From an uncultured Rivibacter sp. (lineage in GTDB: Bacteria > Pseudomonadota > Gammaproteobacteria > Burkholderiales > Burkholderiaceae): a stretch of DNA of 40,133 nt. The position numbers and the translations under genes are program-made. The DNA is taken from contig CAMLNA010000026.1 of assembly GCA_946481025.1 (NCBI GenBank), forward strand, positions 1-40,133, read 5' to 3'. The notes beneath the pieces were generated by a model that was not told the origin of the DNA, searched no databases, and worked only from the letters and a program-made list of their open reading frames with translations. This document shows, one piece after another, positions 32,139 to 40,133 of the stretch. Within the stretch, counting starts at the first letter, position 1. Each line of letters begins with the position of its first letter.

Positions 32139-32474
32139 TCAGTCGCGCGGCCTGCCCTTGCCGTAGGCGCGCTCGACCTTCGCGATGCGCAGCTCGAAAT
32201 GCCCGTACCAGCGCTGGTGCCCGAGCCGCTGGGCCTCGCGGTGCTCGGCATTGGCCTTCCATGCCGCGATGTTCTCGAGCGTGCGGAAGTACGACACGGT
32301 GATGCCGAAGCCGTCGGTGCCGCGGGTGCTTTCGATGCCGAGGAAGCCCGGCTGCTCGCTCGCCAGCGCGACCATGCGGTCGGCCATGTCGCCGTAGCCG
32401 TTGTCGCCTTCGGTGCGCTGGCTGCTGAAGATGACCGCGTAGTACGGCGGCTCGGGCAGGTCCGCAAAGCTCAT
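32139..32474 (-). CDS. Antibiotic biosynthesis monooxygenase-domain protein
   Basis: 111 residues from ATG 32474. YAVIFSSQRTEGDNGYGDMADRMVALASEQPGFLGIESTRG and GITVSYFRTLENIAAWKANAEHREAQRLGHQRWYGHFELRIAKVER give the dimeric alpha+beta barrel of the ABM family. Such small proteins include quinone-forming monooxygenases and stress proteins of unknown role. It lies 19 bp upstream of the phosphoesterase gene and probably leads that operon. Confidence 0.9.
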   Translation of the reverse strand: MSFADLPEPPYYAVIFSSQRTEGDNGYGDMADRMVALASEQPGFLGIESTRGTDGFGITVSYFRTLENIAAWKANAEHREAQRLGHQRWYGHFELRIAKVERAYGKGRPRD

Positions 32475-32516
32475 GGAGGAGGCCTCGGCTGGTCGTGGGG
32501 CCTCCATCGTAGTCAG

Positions 32517-33428
32517 TCAGGAGGAAGGCGCCGGCAGTTGCAGCAAGGCCCTCACCCGGCGCTGCTCGCCGGCGTCGAAGCGCGGCTGCATCCATTGCTC
32601 GATGGCCGCGGCACGCTGGGGTGCCGAAAGCTCCGTCGCCTGCAGCAGGCGCGCCCATTCCTGCCGCGCCGATGCAAGGCGTCTTTCCCAGTCGGCCCAG
32701 GCCGCCTGCTCGTCGGCCAGCCGCTGGCGGGCCTCGGGCGGCAAGGCGGCCACGTCGATGCCGGCGGTGTTGGTGGCGGGGGGTGCCTCAGCCGGCTGCA
32801 CCGGCTCCTGCAGCGTGGCCAGCAGTTGCGCCTCTTCCTCGGCGTAGAAGGCCGCGGCCCATTCGGCGCCCAGCAGGTTGCGGCGCACCGGCTGGCGCTC
32901 GGCCAGCGCGGCGGCCCAGCTGTGGCGATCGTGCAGGTCCACCTGGCTGCGGAACGGGTAGCGCAGCAGCTCCAGGTAGCGCCGCCACACGTCCATCACC
33001 TGCCGTGCGCCGCCGGCGCCGAGCGCGGCGCGCGCGTCGTGCTCGGCAAACGCGGCAACCTGCTCCAGCGTGGTTTCGCCCTGCAGCGTGAGCAGCTGGT
33101 CGAAACGACGCCGCAGGTCCAGGGCAGGCTTGAGCCGGCCGCGCGCGTCGAGCTCGCCCCATGAGCCGTCGAGCGCGGCGCCGCGCAGCGAGCTGTGGTC
33201 GCCCAGCCACTGCCTGAAGGCTTCGTGCGAAGACGCCGCCGCGGCCGCAGGGCGGGCTGGCGCCGAGCCGGCCGGCTCAGCGCCGGTCGCTTCCGCTGGC
33301 ACGGAGCCGCCGGCCACGACCCGCACCGGCTCGTGCCCACGGCTGCCGCCTTGCTGCCAGGCCCACAGGCCCAGCAGCAAGGCGGCGCCCGCTGCGCAGG
33401 TCGCTGCGGTGGCGGTGACGGGCCCCAT
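32517..33428 (-). CDS. lifO: Lipase foldase (lipase secretion chaperone)
   Basis: 303 residues. An N-terminal membrane anchor (about 7-24: AATCAAGAALLLGLWAW) and an Ala/Pro-rich linker lead to FRQWLGDHSSLRGAALDGSWGELDARGRLKPALDLRRRFDQLL. Helical EEE-rich and RYPFRSQVDLHDRHSWAAALAERQPVRRNLLGAEW segments follow, as in LifO/LipB. It folds subfamily I.2 lipases in the periplasm before type II secretion. It lies 3 bp after the stop of the adjacent lipase gene, and serves at least that lipase. Confidence 0.92.
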   Translation of the reverse strand: MGPVTATAATCAAGAALLLGLWAWQQGGSRGHEPVRVVAGGSVPAEATGAEPAGSAPARPAAAAASSHEAFRQWLGDHSSLRGAALDGSWGELDARGRLKPALDLRRRFDQLLTLQGETTLEQVAAFAEHDARAALGAGGARQVMDVWRRYLELLRYPFRSQVDLHDRHSWAAALAERQPVRRNLLGAEWAAAFYAEEEAQLLATLQEPVQPAEAPPATNTAGIDVAALPPEARQRLADEQAAWADWERRLASARQEWARLLQATELSAPQRAAAIEQWMQPRFDAGEQRRVRALLQLPAPSS

Positions 33429-33431
33429 GGC

Positions 33432-34358
33432 TCACAACCCCAGCTGCTTGAGCCGGTTGGCCTGCGAGCGCACCATGGCCACCGGGTCGGGCGTGAACAG
33501 GCCGCGCAGGCCGAAGGTCTGGTTCACCACGTCGAAGTGGTTCCACGGGTAGTCGTCGCGCAGCACGGTGCCCCAGCGAGACGAGCAGCGGCCCACCACG
33601 CCGTCGTTGGCCTCGAAGCCGTAGAACACCGAGCCGGCCGCGAGCACCGGGTCGATGAGGTCCACCACGTTGGTGATCACCGAGGTGCCACCCACCGAGT
33701 AATAGCGCACGCCGTTGGCGGCCATCGCCGGCCCCTGCCCGCAGGCGCTGGTCGGCGCGCCGGCCGGGAAGCGCGCGTTGAAGGCGAGCGCGCCCCGTGT
33801 GTTGAGCGAGGCCAGCGCGCCCAGCGAGTCCTGCGGGCTGCCGCCGGTGGACATCCAGTCGATGAACCTGGAGAACGCGTCGACGATGGCCGCCACCGCG
33901 GCCGTGGTGCCGGTGGCCGAGGTGCCGGCCTCGATGCCGTCGGCCGTCCTGCTGCCCATGTGCGGCGTGTTGAGCGTGGTGATGGAAGCCACCAGCTCGG
34001 GCGCTACGCCGGCCACGTAGCGCGAGGTGTGGCCGCCGTGACTGTGCGCGATGAGGTGGAACCTGGCATGCCCATGCACGGCCTTGAGCTGGCGCAGTTG
34101 CGCGAGCAGCTGCTCGCCGCGCAGCTCGCTCGTGTTGGTGGCCGACTGCTGCGGCACGTACACCGTGGCGCCGCCGGCACGCAGCGCGGCCGGCATGCCG
34201 TAGAAGTAGTCCACCGGCCCGATGGCGTCGAAGCCGAAGAGCCCGTGCACCAGCACGATGGGGTGGCGGGTCTGGGCGTAGGTGTCGGCGGCGTGTGCGG
34301 CCGGCACGGCGAGCAGCGCGGCACAGCAGAGCAGCAGTGCGCAGGCGAAACGTTTCAT
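33432..34358 (-). CDS. lipA: Triacylglycerol lipase, subfamily I.2 (first of a tandem pair)
   Basis: 308 residues with a cleavable signal peptide ending AAHA/ADT. The mature start DTYAQTRHPIVLVHGLFGFD holds the oxyanion segment (HGLFGF 38-43), and the nucleophile is S106 in AHSHGGH. The acid lies in EANDGVVGRCSSRWG and the catalytic His in YPWNHFDVVNQTFGL, which also supplies Ca2+ ligands. A disulfide is likely between the Cys in SACGQGPA and in GRCSS. It is closest in gene order to the foldase. Its start is 83 bp downstream of the second lipase stop. Confidence 0.93.
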   Translation of the reverse strand: MKRFACALLLCCAALLAVPAAHAADTYAQTRHPIVLVHGLFGFDAIGPVDYFYGMPAALRAGGATVYVPQQSATNTSELRGEQLLAQLRQLKAVHGHARFHLIAHSHGGHTSRYVAGVAPELVASITTLNTPHMGSRTADGIEAGTSATGTTAAVAAIVDAFSRFIDWMSTGGSPQDSLGALASLNTRGALAFNARFPAGAPTSACGQGPAMAANGVRYYSVGGTSVITNVVDLIDPVLAAGSVFYGFEANDGVVGRCSSRWGTVLRDDYPWNHFDVVNQTFGLRGLFTPDPVAMVRSQANRLKQLGL

Positions 34359-34441
34359 GGTTGATCTTCCCTGGGAGTGAATGGTGGATGCGGCGGCCCC
34401 GGGGTGCCGGTCAGGGCACCCCGCGAGCCGGATGGCAGGGG

Positions 34442-35386
34442 TCAGAGCCCGAGCGACTTCAGCCGGTTGGCCTGCGAGCGGTAGAACGCCACCGGATCCG
34501 GCGTGAACAGGCCGCGCAGGCCGAAGCTCTGGTTCACCTCGTCGAGGTGGTTCCAGGGGTAGTTGTCGCGCAGCACCGTGCCCCAGTGCGACGAGCAGCG
34601 CGACACCAGCCCGTCGTTGGCCTCGAAGCCGAAGAAGACCGACGACGCGCCGAGCAGCGGGTCGGCAAGATCCAGCACGTTGGTGAGCACCGAGGTGCCG
34701 CTCACCGAGTAGTAGCGCACGTTGTTCGCCACCGCCGGCCCCTGGCCGCAGCTGCTGGTGGGGGCACCCGCCGGGTGGCTGGCATTGAAGGCCGCCGCAC
34801 CCTGGGTGTTGAGCGACTTCAACGCTGCCAGCGAGTCCTGCGGGCTGCCGCCGCCGGACACCCAGTCGATGAAGGTCGCCAGCGCGTTCACCAGCGTCGC
34901 CACCGCAGCCGTGGTGCCGGTGGCGCTGGTGCCGGCCTCGATGGCATCGGCCACCTTGCTGCCCTGGTGCGGCGTGCCCACCGTGGTGACCGACGCCACC
35001 AGCTCGGGCGCCACCGAGGCCACGTAGCGCACCGTGTGGCCGCCGTGGCTGTGGCCCACGAGGTTGAACTTCGTGTGGCCGTAGGCCGCCTTCAGCTGGC
35101 GCAGTTGCGCCAGCAGCTGCTCGCCGCGCACCTCGCTCGCGTTGGCGGCCGACTGCTGCGGCACGTACACCGTGGCGCCGCTGCTGCGCAGCGACGACGG
35201 GATGCCGTACCAGTAGTTGACGGGCCCGATCGCGTCGAAGCCGAGCAGGCCGTGCACGAGCACGATCGGGTGGCGGGTCTGTGCATACGTGTCGGCGGCC
35301 CGGGCCGCCGGCGCGGCGAGCCCCAGGCAGCCGGCCGCGGCCGACGCGACCAGCATGGCGGCAAGGCGCTTCTTCAGTTGTTTCAT
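34442..35386 (-). CDS. Triacylglycerol lipase, subfamily I.2 (second of a tandem pair)
   Basis: 314 residues from ATG 35386. The signal peptide ends AARA/ADT. Mature DTYAQTRHPIVLVHGLLGFDAIGP is almost identical to the first lipase, with S113 in GHSHGGH, acid in EANDGLVSRCSSHWG and His in YPWNHLDEVNQSFGL. The pair plainly arose by duplication: VYVPQQSA, EVRGEQLLAQLRQLKA and GGSPQDSLAALKSLNTQGAAAFN recur in both. One foldase gene serves both, so this lipase is probably upstream in one transcript with the other lipase and foldase. It starts with AAGACTCGATG. Confidence 0.93.
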   Translation of the reverse strand: MKQLKKRLAAMLVASAAAGCLGLAAPAARAADTYAQTRHPIVLVHGLLGFDAIGPVNYWYGIPSSLRSSGATVYVPQQSAANASEVRGEQLLAQLRQLKAAYGHTKFNLVGHSHGGHTVRYVASVAPELVASVTTVGTPHQGSKVADAIEAGTSATGTTAAVATLVNALATFIDWVSGGGSPQDSLAALKSLNTQGAAAFNASHPAGAPTSSCGQGPAVANNVRYYSVSGTSVLTNVLDLADPLLGASSVFFGFEANDGLVSRCSSHWGTVLRDNYPWNHLDEVNQSFGLRGLFTPDPVAFYRSQANRLKSLGL

Positions 35387-35803
35387 CGAGTCTTCTCCTC
35401 GTTCATGGAACCAGCGAACGACGGGCGAAGCTGCGCCTGCGCATGCGCGCAACACGAGGTTCACCCGAGGGGACAGCGAGACGGCTCTGGCGGCCGTGTA
35501 CCGATGAGGGAGAAGCTGCCGCGCGCCAGCGGCGGGCCCAGGGTCTCTGGCGCCGCAAGGCGGAAAGCAGCACGCGCAGCCGGCACGCCTTCGAGGGACG
35601 GCGGCCGACCCGGAACACGGTGCGTGCCCATGCGGCCGGCTTGCGCGAGGTCGCTATTTAGTACGAGCGTTCGTTTTTTTGGGATAGGGGTGAGCCCGTA
35701 GTTGCGGGTTTGCAGATGTGAGGGGTTGTGAAAGTGCCTCGATGCCGTGTGCAGGCACAAAGGCAGCGACTCAGAATCGGCGCTCCTTCGCATGGGCTTC
35801 CAC
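35387..35803. other. Intergenic gap between the lipase and M28 peptidase genes
   Basis: 417 bp between divergent genes. It holds ACGAGCGTTCGT with a following T7 run near 35662-35680 and a CCCG-TAGTTG-CGGG palindrome at 35695-35708. I see no clear promoter, RNA gene or coding frame. Confidence 0.4.
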
Positions 35804-37252
35804 ATGACCGAACACGACATTCCAGGGATTTCCTCCGTTGCCTCCGCAGCCATGAGCCGCCGCCGCTTCACCGCGTGGTGCGCCGCGCTGGCCGCGGCCG
35901 GCTGCGCGCAACAGCCGGCCGCGCGCGGGGTCTTTTCGGCGGACGACCTGGCGCATGCCGAGCTGCTGCGCAGCCGCGGCCTGGCCGACACGCAGGCCTA
36001 CGCGCTGGTCGAATCGCTGGTCAGCGAAGTGGGGGCGCGGCCAGCCGGCTCGGCGGCCGACGCACGCGCGGTCGACTGGGCCATGGCCCAGCTCAAGCGC
36101 CTGGGCCTGGCCCAGGTGCGGGCCGAGCCGGTGAACATGCAGGTGTGGCAACGTGGCGCGGCCCAGGCGCGCCTGGTCTCGCCCTATGCGCACACGCTGG
36201 TGGCGGCGGCGCTGGGCAACAGCATCGGTACGCCGGCGGGCGGGCTGGAGGCAGAGCTGGCCTACTACGAAAGCCTCGATGCGCTGAAGGCCGACACGAC
36301 CGACCGCGCCCGCGGGCGCATCGTCTTCATCGACCAGAAGACCGAACGCACCCGTGACGGCCGCGGCTACGGCCTGGCCGTGGCGGCGCGCGCCACCGGC
36401 GCGGTGGAAGCCGCCCGGCGTGGCGGGGTGGCGGTGGCCATCCGCTCCATCGGCACCGACCGCGACCGCTTCGCCCACACCGGCGCGATGCGCTACGACC
36501 TGCAGGTGCCCAAGGTGCCGGCGTTCGCGGTGTCGGTGCCCGATGCGGACCTCATCGCGCGGCTGCAGGCGCGCGGTCAGCCGCTCAAGCTCCAGTTCAC
36601 GCTCGATGCGCGGGTGGTCAGCGCCGCCTCCGCCAACGTGGTGGCCGAAGTACCGGGCACCGACCTTGCGGACGAGGTGGTGCTGCTGGGTGCGCACCTC
36701 GACTCCTGGGACCTGGGCCACGGCGCGCTGGACGACGGGGCCGGCGTGGGCATCGTCTGCGCGGCGGCCAGGCTGCTGCACGACGCAGGGCGACGCCCGC
36801 GCCGCACCGTGCGCGTGGTGCTGTTCGCCAACGAGGAGAACGGCTTCGACGGCGCAAACGCCTATGCCGAACGCCACGAAGGTGTGAAACACCAGCTGGT
36901 GGGCGAAAGCGACTTCGGCGCCGGCCGCGCCTGGCGGCTGCGCACGCGGGTGCGGGAGGAGGCGCTCCCGGCGGTGGCCGACATGGCCCGCATGCTGGCG
37001 CCCCTGTCCATCGCGCACGCCGGCAACGAGGGCTCCCCGAGCCCCGACGCCAACGTGCTGATGCGCCGTCGCGGCTGGCCCGCGGTCGAACTCACGCAGG
37101 ACGGCACCGGCTACTTCGACGTCCACCACACCGAAAACGACACGCTCGACAAGGTGGACGCGAACGCGCTGCCGCAAAACGTGGCGGCCTGGGCCGTGAC
37201 GGCGTGGCTGGCGGCACAGAGCCCGGTGGCGTTCGGGCCCTTGCCGCGTTAG
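35804..37252 (+). CDS. M28-family zinc metallopeptidase, exported
   Basis: 482 residues from ATG 35804; ATG 35852 is also possible, and neither has a clear ribosome site. The N-terminus has SRRRFTAWCAALAAAGC, a Tat-like twin-arginine signal with a lipobox. A PA-like insert (about 120-260) precedes the catalytic part, where the metal ligands can be placed in LLGAHLDSWDLGHGALDDGAGVGI (H and bridging D), FANEENGFDGA (catalytic and ligand Glu), ESDFGAG and DVHHTENDTLDKV (final His). Aminopeptidase of the M28 carboxypeptidase Q/plasma glutamate carboxypeptidase type, acting outside the cytoplasm. Confidence 0.9.
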   Translation: MTEHDIPGISSVASAAMSRRRFTAWCAALAAAGCAQQPAARGVFSADDLAHAELLRSRGLADTQAYALVESLVSEVGARPAGSAADARAVDWAMAQLKRLGLAQVRAEPVNMQVWQRGAAQARLVSPYAHTLVAAALGNSIGTPAGGLEAELAYYESLDALKADTTDRARGRIVFIDQKTERTRDGRGYGLAVAARATGAVEAARRGGVAVAIRSIGTDRDRFAHTGAMRYDLQVPKVPAFAVSVPDADLIARLQARGQPLKLQFTLDARVVSAASANVVAEVPGTDLADEVVLLGAHLDSWDLGHGALDDGAGVGIVCAAARLLHDAGRRPRRTVRVVLFANEENGFDGANAYAERHEGVKHQLVGESDFGAGRAWRLRTRVREEALPAVADMARMLAPLSIAHAGNEGSPSPDANVLMRRRGWPAVELTQDGTGYFDVHHTENDTLDKVDANALPQNVAAWAVTAWLAAQSPVAFGPLPR

Positions 37253-37266
37253 AGAGCTGCCAGGCC

Positions 37267-37626
37267 CTAGCGCGTCGTGCCGGTGGTGTTGTTCTCGTTG
37301 GTCGGGCTGGTGCCCTGAGCGCCGCCGTCGGTCGATTCGCTCGAGGCGGCGTTGCCGCGAGTGCCCTTGCGCTTGTTGCCCTTGGCCGCCTTGTTCTTGC
37401 TGCGGGTGTCATCGACCCCTTCGGTGACCGAGGGGTTGGTGGCCGTGCCGCTGCCCTGCACCGTCGGGTCGCTCTTGGGCTTGACCTGCGCCGTGCCGTC
37501 GGCGTCGGGACCCGTGTCGCCGCGCCCGGTGCTGCCCGTGTTGCCCGCGGTCTGGGCCAGCGCGGCACCGGTCAGCAGGCTGAGCGCCACGATGGAGGCC
37601 TGTTTGGCAAGGAATGACTTGTTCAT
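37267..37626 (-). CDS. Small secreted low-complexity protein
   Basis: 119 residues. A signal peptide (ASIVALSLLTGAALAQ) precedes a disordered mature part rich in T, G, N and S, with a basic patch (RSKNKAAKGNKRKGTRGN). No domain is recognised. Proteins of this kind are frequent in Burkholderiales envelopes but have no assigned function. It is convergent with the M28 peptidase and probably monocistronic. Confidence 0.75.
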   Translation of the reverse strand: MNKSFLAKQASIVALSLLTGAALAQTAGNTGSTGRGDTGPDADGTAQVKPKSDPTVQGSGTATNPSVTEGVDDTRSKNKAAKGNKRKGTRGNAASSESTDGGAQGTSPTNENNTTGTTR

Positions 37627-37817
37627 GAGTGAGAGCTCCTTTCAGCAGGGTTCATGCGTTCCGGGCCCCGGTGGCCCGGTCACGCTCTCACTCGGCAATC
37701 GCCATTCCAAGCACCGACCGACAGGCGGCATGCCGGGTGCGCCGCTTGCACGGGCGACAGGCGTGCAGAACGATTTGCGGGGCTGCGTTCGCGGCGTCCG
37801 GCCCCAGGCCCTCGGGC

Positions 37818-39188
37818 TCAAGCGGCGCTCAAGCCCCGCACCAGCTGGATCGCCTGCTCGATGCGGTCCACCGCATGCACCGTCAGACCCTCGGGCGCCT
37901 TCTTGGGCGCGTTGGCCTTGGGCACCACCGCCACGCTGAAACCCAGCTTGGCAGCCTCCTTCAGGCGCTCCTGGCCGCGCGGCGCGGGGCGCACCTCGCC
38001 GGCCAGGCCCACTTCGCCGAAGGCAAGGAAGCCGCGCGGCAGCGGCTTGCCGCGCAGGCTGCTCTGGATGGCCAGCATCACCGCCAGGTCGGCCGCCGGC
38101 TCGCTGATGCGCACGCCGCCCACGGCATTGACGAAGACGTCCTGGTCGAAGCTGTCGATGCCGGCGTGGCGGTGCAGCACCGCCAGCAGCATGGCGAGCC
38201 GATCGCGCTCCAACCCGACCGACAGGCGCCGTGGGCTGGGGCCGCCGGAATCGACCAGGGCCTGGATCTCCACCAGCATCGGCCGCGTGCCTTCGAGCGT
38301 GACCAGCACGCAGGAGCCGGGCACCGGCTCGCTGTGCGTGGACAGGAAGATCGCGCTCGGGTTGGCCACGCCCTTGAGGCCGCGTTCGGTCATGGCAAAG
38401 ACGCCGATCTCGTTGACGGCGCCGAAGCGGTTCTTGAAGGCGCGCACCAGCCTGAAGGCCGAGTGGGTGTCGCCCTCGAAATACAGCACCGTGTCGACGA
38501 TGTGTTCCAGCACCCGCGGGCCGGCCAGCGAACCTTCCTTCGTGACGTGCCCCACCAGCACCATGCTCGTGCCGCCGGCCTTGGCGGTGCGGGTGAGCTG
38601 GGCGGCGCACTCGCGCACCTGGGCCACCGAGCCCGGCGCCGAGGTGAGCTGCTCGGAATACAGCGTCTGGATCGAGTCGATCACGCAGAAGGCCGGCTTC
38701 TCGGATTCGATGGTGGCGAGGATCTTCTCGAGGTTGATCTCGGCGAGCACGCGCACCTGGCTGCCGTTCAGGCCGAGCCGCTGCGAACGCAAGGCAATCT
38801 GCGCGCCGCTTTCCTCGCCGGTGACGTAGAGCACCTTCATCTGCAGGCTCATCGCGTCGATCGCCTGCAGCAGCAGCGTGGACTTGCCGATGCCCGGGTC
38901 GCCGCCGATCAGCACCACGCCGCCGGCCACGATGCCGCCGCCCAGCACCCGGTCCAGCTCCTCGAGGCCGGTGGGCGTGCGGGCCACGTCGCCGGCCTCG
39001 ATCTCGGAGAGCGTGGCCACCGGCTGCGACTTCGCCAGCGCCTGAAAGCGGTTCTTCGACGGCGAGGCGCTCTCGGCCACGGTCTCCTCGAGCGTGTTCC
39101 AGGCGCCGCAACTCGGGCACTTGCCCAGCCACTTGGGGCTGGTGCCACCGCACTCGGAGCAGGTGTAGATGGTTTTGTCCTTGGCCAT
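37818..39188 (-). CDS. radA: DNA repair protein RadA
   Basis: 456 residues, full length. It has the N-terminal C4 zinc finger (C10, C13, C24, C27), a RecA-like ATPase with Walker A GGDPGIGKST (about 95-104), the RadA-specific KNRFG motif (RAFKNRFGAVNEIGVF), and a Lon-like C-terminal domain (RRLSVGLERDRLAMLLAVLHRHAG). It drives branch migration of recombination intermediates. Intact and without oddities. It is followed on the same strand by the small secreted protein after 191 bp. Confidence 0.96.
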   Translation of the reverse strand: MAKDKTIYTCSECGGTSPKWLGKCPSCGAWNTLEETVAESASPSKNRFQALAKSQPVATLSEIEAGDVARTPTGLEELDRVLGGGIVAGGVVLIGGDPGIGKSTLLLQAIDAMSLQMKVLYVTGEESGAQIALRSQRLGLNGSQVRVLAEINLEKILATIESEKPAFCVIDSIQTLYSEQLTSAPGSVAQVRECAAQLTRTAKAGGTSMVLVGHVTKEGSLAGPRVLEHIVDTVLYFEGDTHSAFRLVRAFKNRFGAVNEIGVFAMTERGLKGVANPSAIFLSTHSEPVPGSCVLVTLEGTRPMLVEIQALVDSGGPSPRRLSVGLERDRLAMLLAVLHRHAGIDSFDQDVFVNAVGGVRISEPAADLAVMLAIQSSLRGKPLPRGFLAFGEVGLAGEVRPAPRGQERLKEAAKLGFSVAVVPKANAPKKAPEGLTVHAVDRIEQAIQLVRGLSAA

Positions 39189-39211
39189 GCGGGCGACTGT
39201 ACCGGGCGGGT

Positions 39212-40003
39212 TCACCGGCCTGCGACCAGCCGCACCGCATGCGGGAACGAGCGTGCCCCGGGCAGCCAGTGGTCGATCGCGGCGCCCAGCGCGACCGCCA
39301 GCACCAGCCCCGCCAGGGCTCCGCGCCAGGTATGGCGCAGCGCCGCGAACAGCCAGCCTTCGGCGAAGCCGCGATAGGCCAGGGACCCGGCCACCGCCGC
39401 CAGCGCCACCTCCACCGCCACTCCGAGCAGCACCTCGACGCCGAACACCATGAAGACGCCCGCCCCCAGCAGGCCGGCGAGCAGCAGCACCGCCCCCACC
39501 ACCACCGCCAGCGGCACCAGCACCAGCGCACCTTCGTCGGCGGCGTCGAGCAGCGAGCCGGCAGCCTCGGGCAGCACGCCGGGCGCGTCGAACGAGGCGT
39601 CGGCACCGGCGCCACCGAAGTCGCCGCCGCCGCCCGAGCCGAACGATGGGTCTGCGGCCGGCGCCCCGCCGTCGGGCACCGGGACGTCCAGCCCGTCCCA
39701 CGGCGACTCGCGGCGCACCAGCATCTCGGACCAGATCCGCAACAGCAGCAGGTACCAGCCATAGGCCAGCGGCAAGGCGATGCCGTAGCGCACCGCCAGC
39801 GAGTCGACGCCCAGCAGCATCAGGCTGTGCGAAAACAGCCAGAGCGCGAGCAGGCACAGCAGGGCGATCGTGAAGACGTGCACGCGCAGCCAGTAGCGTT
39901 GCTTCAGGTCGCGCCGCGTGGCTTGCATGTGGGCGCGCAGGCGTTTCACCTGCAGGCTCGGCGCGGCCCACGACGCAGCGCTGGAACGTTGGTGGTTCGG
40001 CAT
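39212..40003 (-). CDS. Hypothetical membrane protein, 263 aa
   Basis: From ATG 40003 (or 40012). A basic N-terminus (LRAHMQATRRDLKQRYWLRVHV) is followed by two membrane spans (TIALLCLLALWLFSHSL and YGIALPLAYGWYLLLLRI). A Gly/Asp-rich linker with GSGGGGDFGGAGADASFD leads to about three more spans (LVLVPLAVVVGAVLLLAGLLGAGVF and ALAGLVLAVALGAAI). I do not recognise the family. It lies 23 bp upstream of radA on the same strand and may share its transcript. Confidence 0.8.
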   Translation of the reverse strand: MPNHQRSSAASWAAPSLQVKRLRAHMQATRRDLKQRYWLRVHVFTIALLCLLALWLFSHSLMLLGVDSLAVRYGIALPLAYGWYLLLLRIWSEMLVRRESPWDGLDVPVPDGGAPAADPSFGSGGGGDFGGAGADASFDAPGVLPEAAGSLLDAADEGALVLVPLAVVVGAVLLLAGLLGAGVFMVFGVEVLLGVAVEVALAAVAGSLAYRGFAEGWLFAALRHTWRGALAGLVLAVALGAAIDHWLPGARSFPHAVRLVAGR

Positions 40004-40085
40004 GGCGGGCAATGTAACGGCCTGGCGTCGGAAAACGCCGCCGTGCTACAACGTGCGCTCCCTCCCCCTGCCTGCCCGCCCCACC

Positions 40086-40133
40086 ATGGACTTCTCCGTC
40101 TGGCTCGCCTTCTTTGCCGCCTCCTGGGCCATC
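40086..40133 (+). CDS. Start of a LysE-family transporter gene (cut by the window edge)
   Basis: Only 16 codons are present (MDFSVWLAFFAASWAI), cut by the window edge. The hydrophobic start with F-x-x-x-x-A-x-x-x matches the first membrane span of LysE/RhtB-type amino-acid exporters, which continue ISLSPG. Family call from 16 residues is tentative. Confidence 0.55.
   Translation, partial: MDFSVWLAFFAASWAI

Overview
The window is high-GC DNA that reads like a betaproteobacterium of the order Burkholderiales (Rubrivivax/Leptothrix/Piscinibacter-like). This rests on the gene families (subfamily I.2 lipases with a foldase, a membrane-anchored class I cytochrome c, PurU, RadA, WaaF, a CCCCCTTGAGGGGG-type intergenic palindrome) and on codon bias. 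No search was run, so genus is not claimed.

Left third (1-15545) is accessory DNA. It opens with the zinc-deaminase half of an AvcD-type anti-phage dCTP deaminase, coupled by an ATGA overlap to a 56-residue ORF and closed by a perfect 16-bp terminator hairpin. A tightly packed minus-strand operon follows in transcription order: vgrG, a multi-pass membrane protein, a toxin-like effector with a hydrophobic N-terminal region, an Imm71/72-like immunity protein and a 125-residue unknown. This is an orphan type VI secretion effector-immunity island without a recognisable adaptor or PAAR gene. A divergent gene beginning LYHYTS, a MarR-type regulator and a small DNA-binding-like protein lie between it and a Tn7-like transposition operon: a fused TnsA-TnsB (912 aa), TnsC and a single TniQ/TnsD. 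The operon ends about 160 bp from the 3' end of tRNA-Arg(CCG). Two 18-bp direct repeats and a candidate terminus 30 bp from the tRNA look like a transposon end. The opposite end was not found, so whether the leftmost 9.5 kb is cargo of this element is unresolved.

The remainder (15576-40133) looks like chromosomal backbone with dense operons. In order: tRNA-Arg; a membrane-anchored cytochrome c; a YheT-like hydrolase, an NTF2-like protein and purU; an ECF sigma factor, anti-sigma factor and DUF3455 lipoprotein, where the sigma and lipoprotein genes share an identical promoter motif (TGCATCC-N16-CGTATGG); waaF; a zinc-finger protein; ilvE overlapping an upstream LysR gene whose start codon sits in a perfect palindrome; an F420-reductase-like gene; an AraC/GyrI-like regulator; a chromate resistance cluster (chrB, chrA, a rhodanese and a short second ChrB-like protein); an EamA exporter with a histidine-rich tail; a phosphoesterase and a monooxygenase-like protein; a lipase foldase with two tandem lipases; an M28 peptidase; a small secreted low-complexity protein; radA; a membrane protein; and the start of a LysE-family gene at the right edge.

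The most unusual parts are the tRNA-Arg-associated Tn7-like module with fused TnsAB, the T6SS operon with a membrane protein where an adaptor is usually encoded, and the truncated AvcD-like gene with its coupled small ORF.
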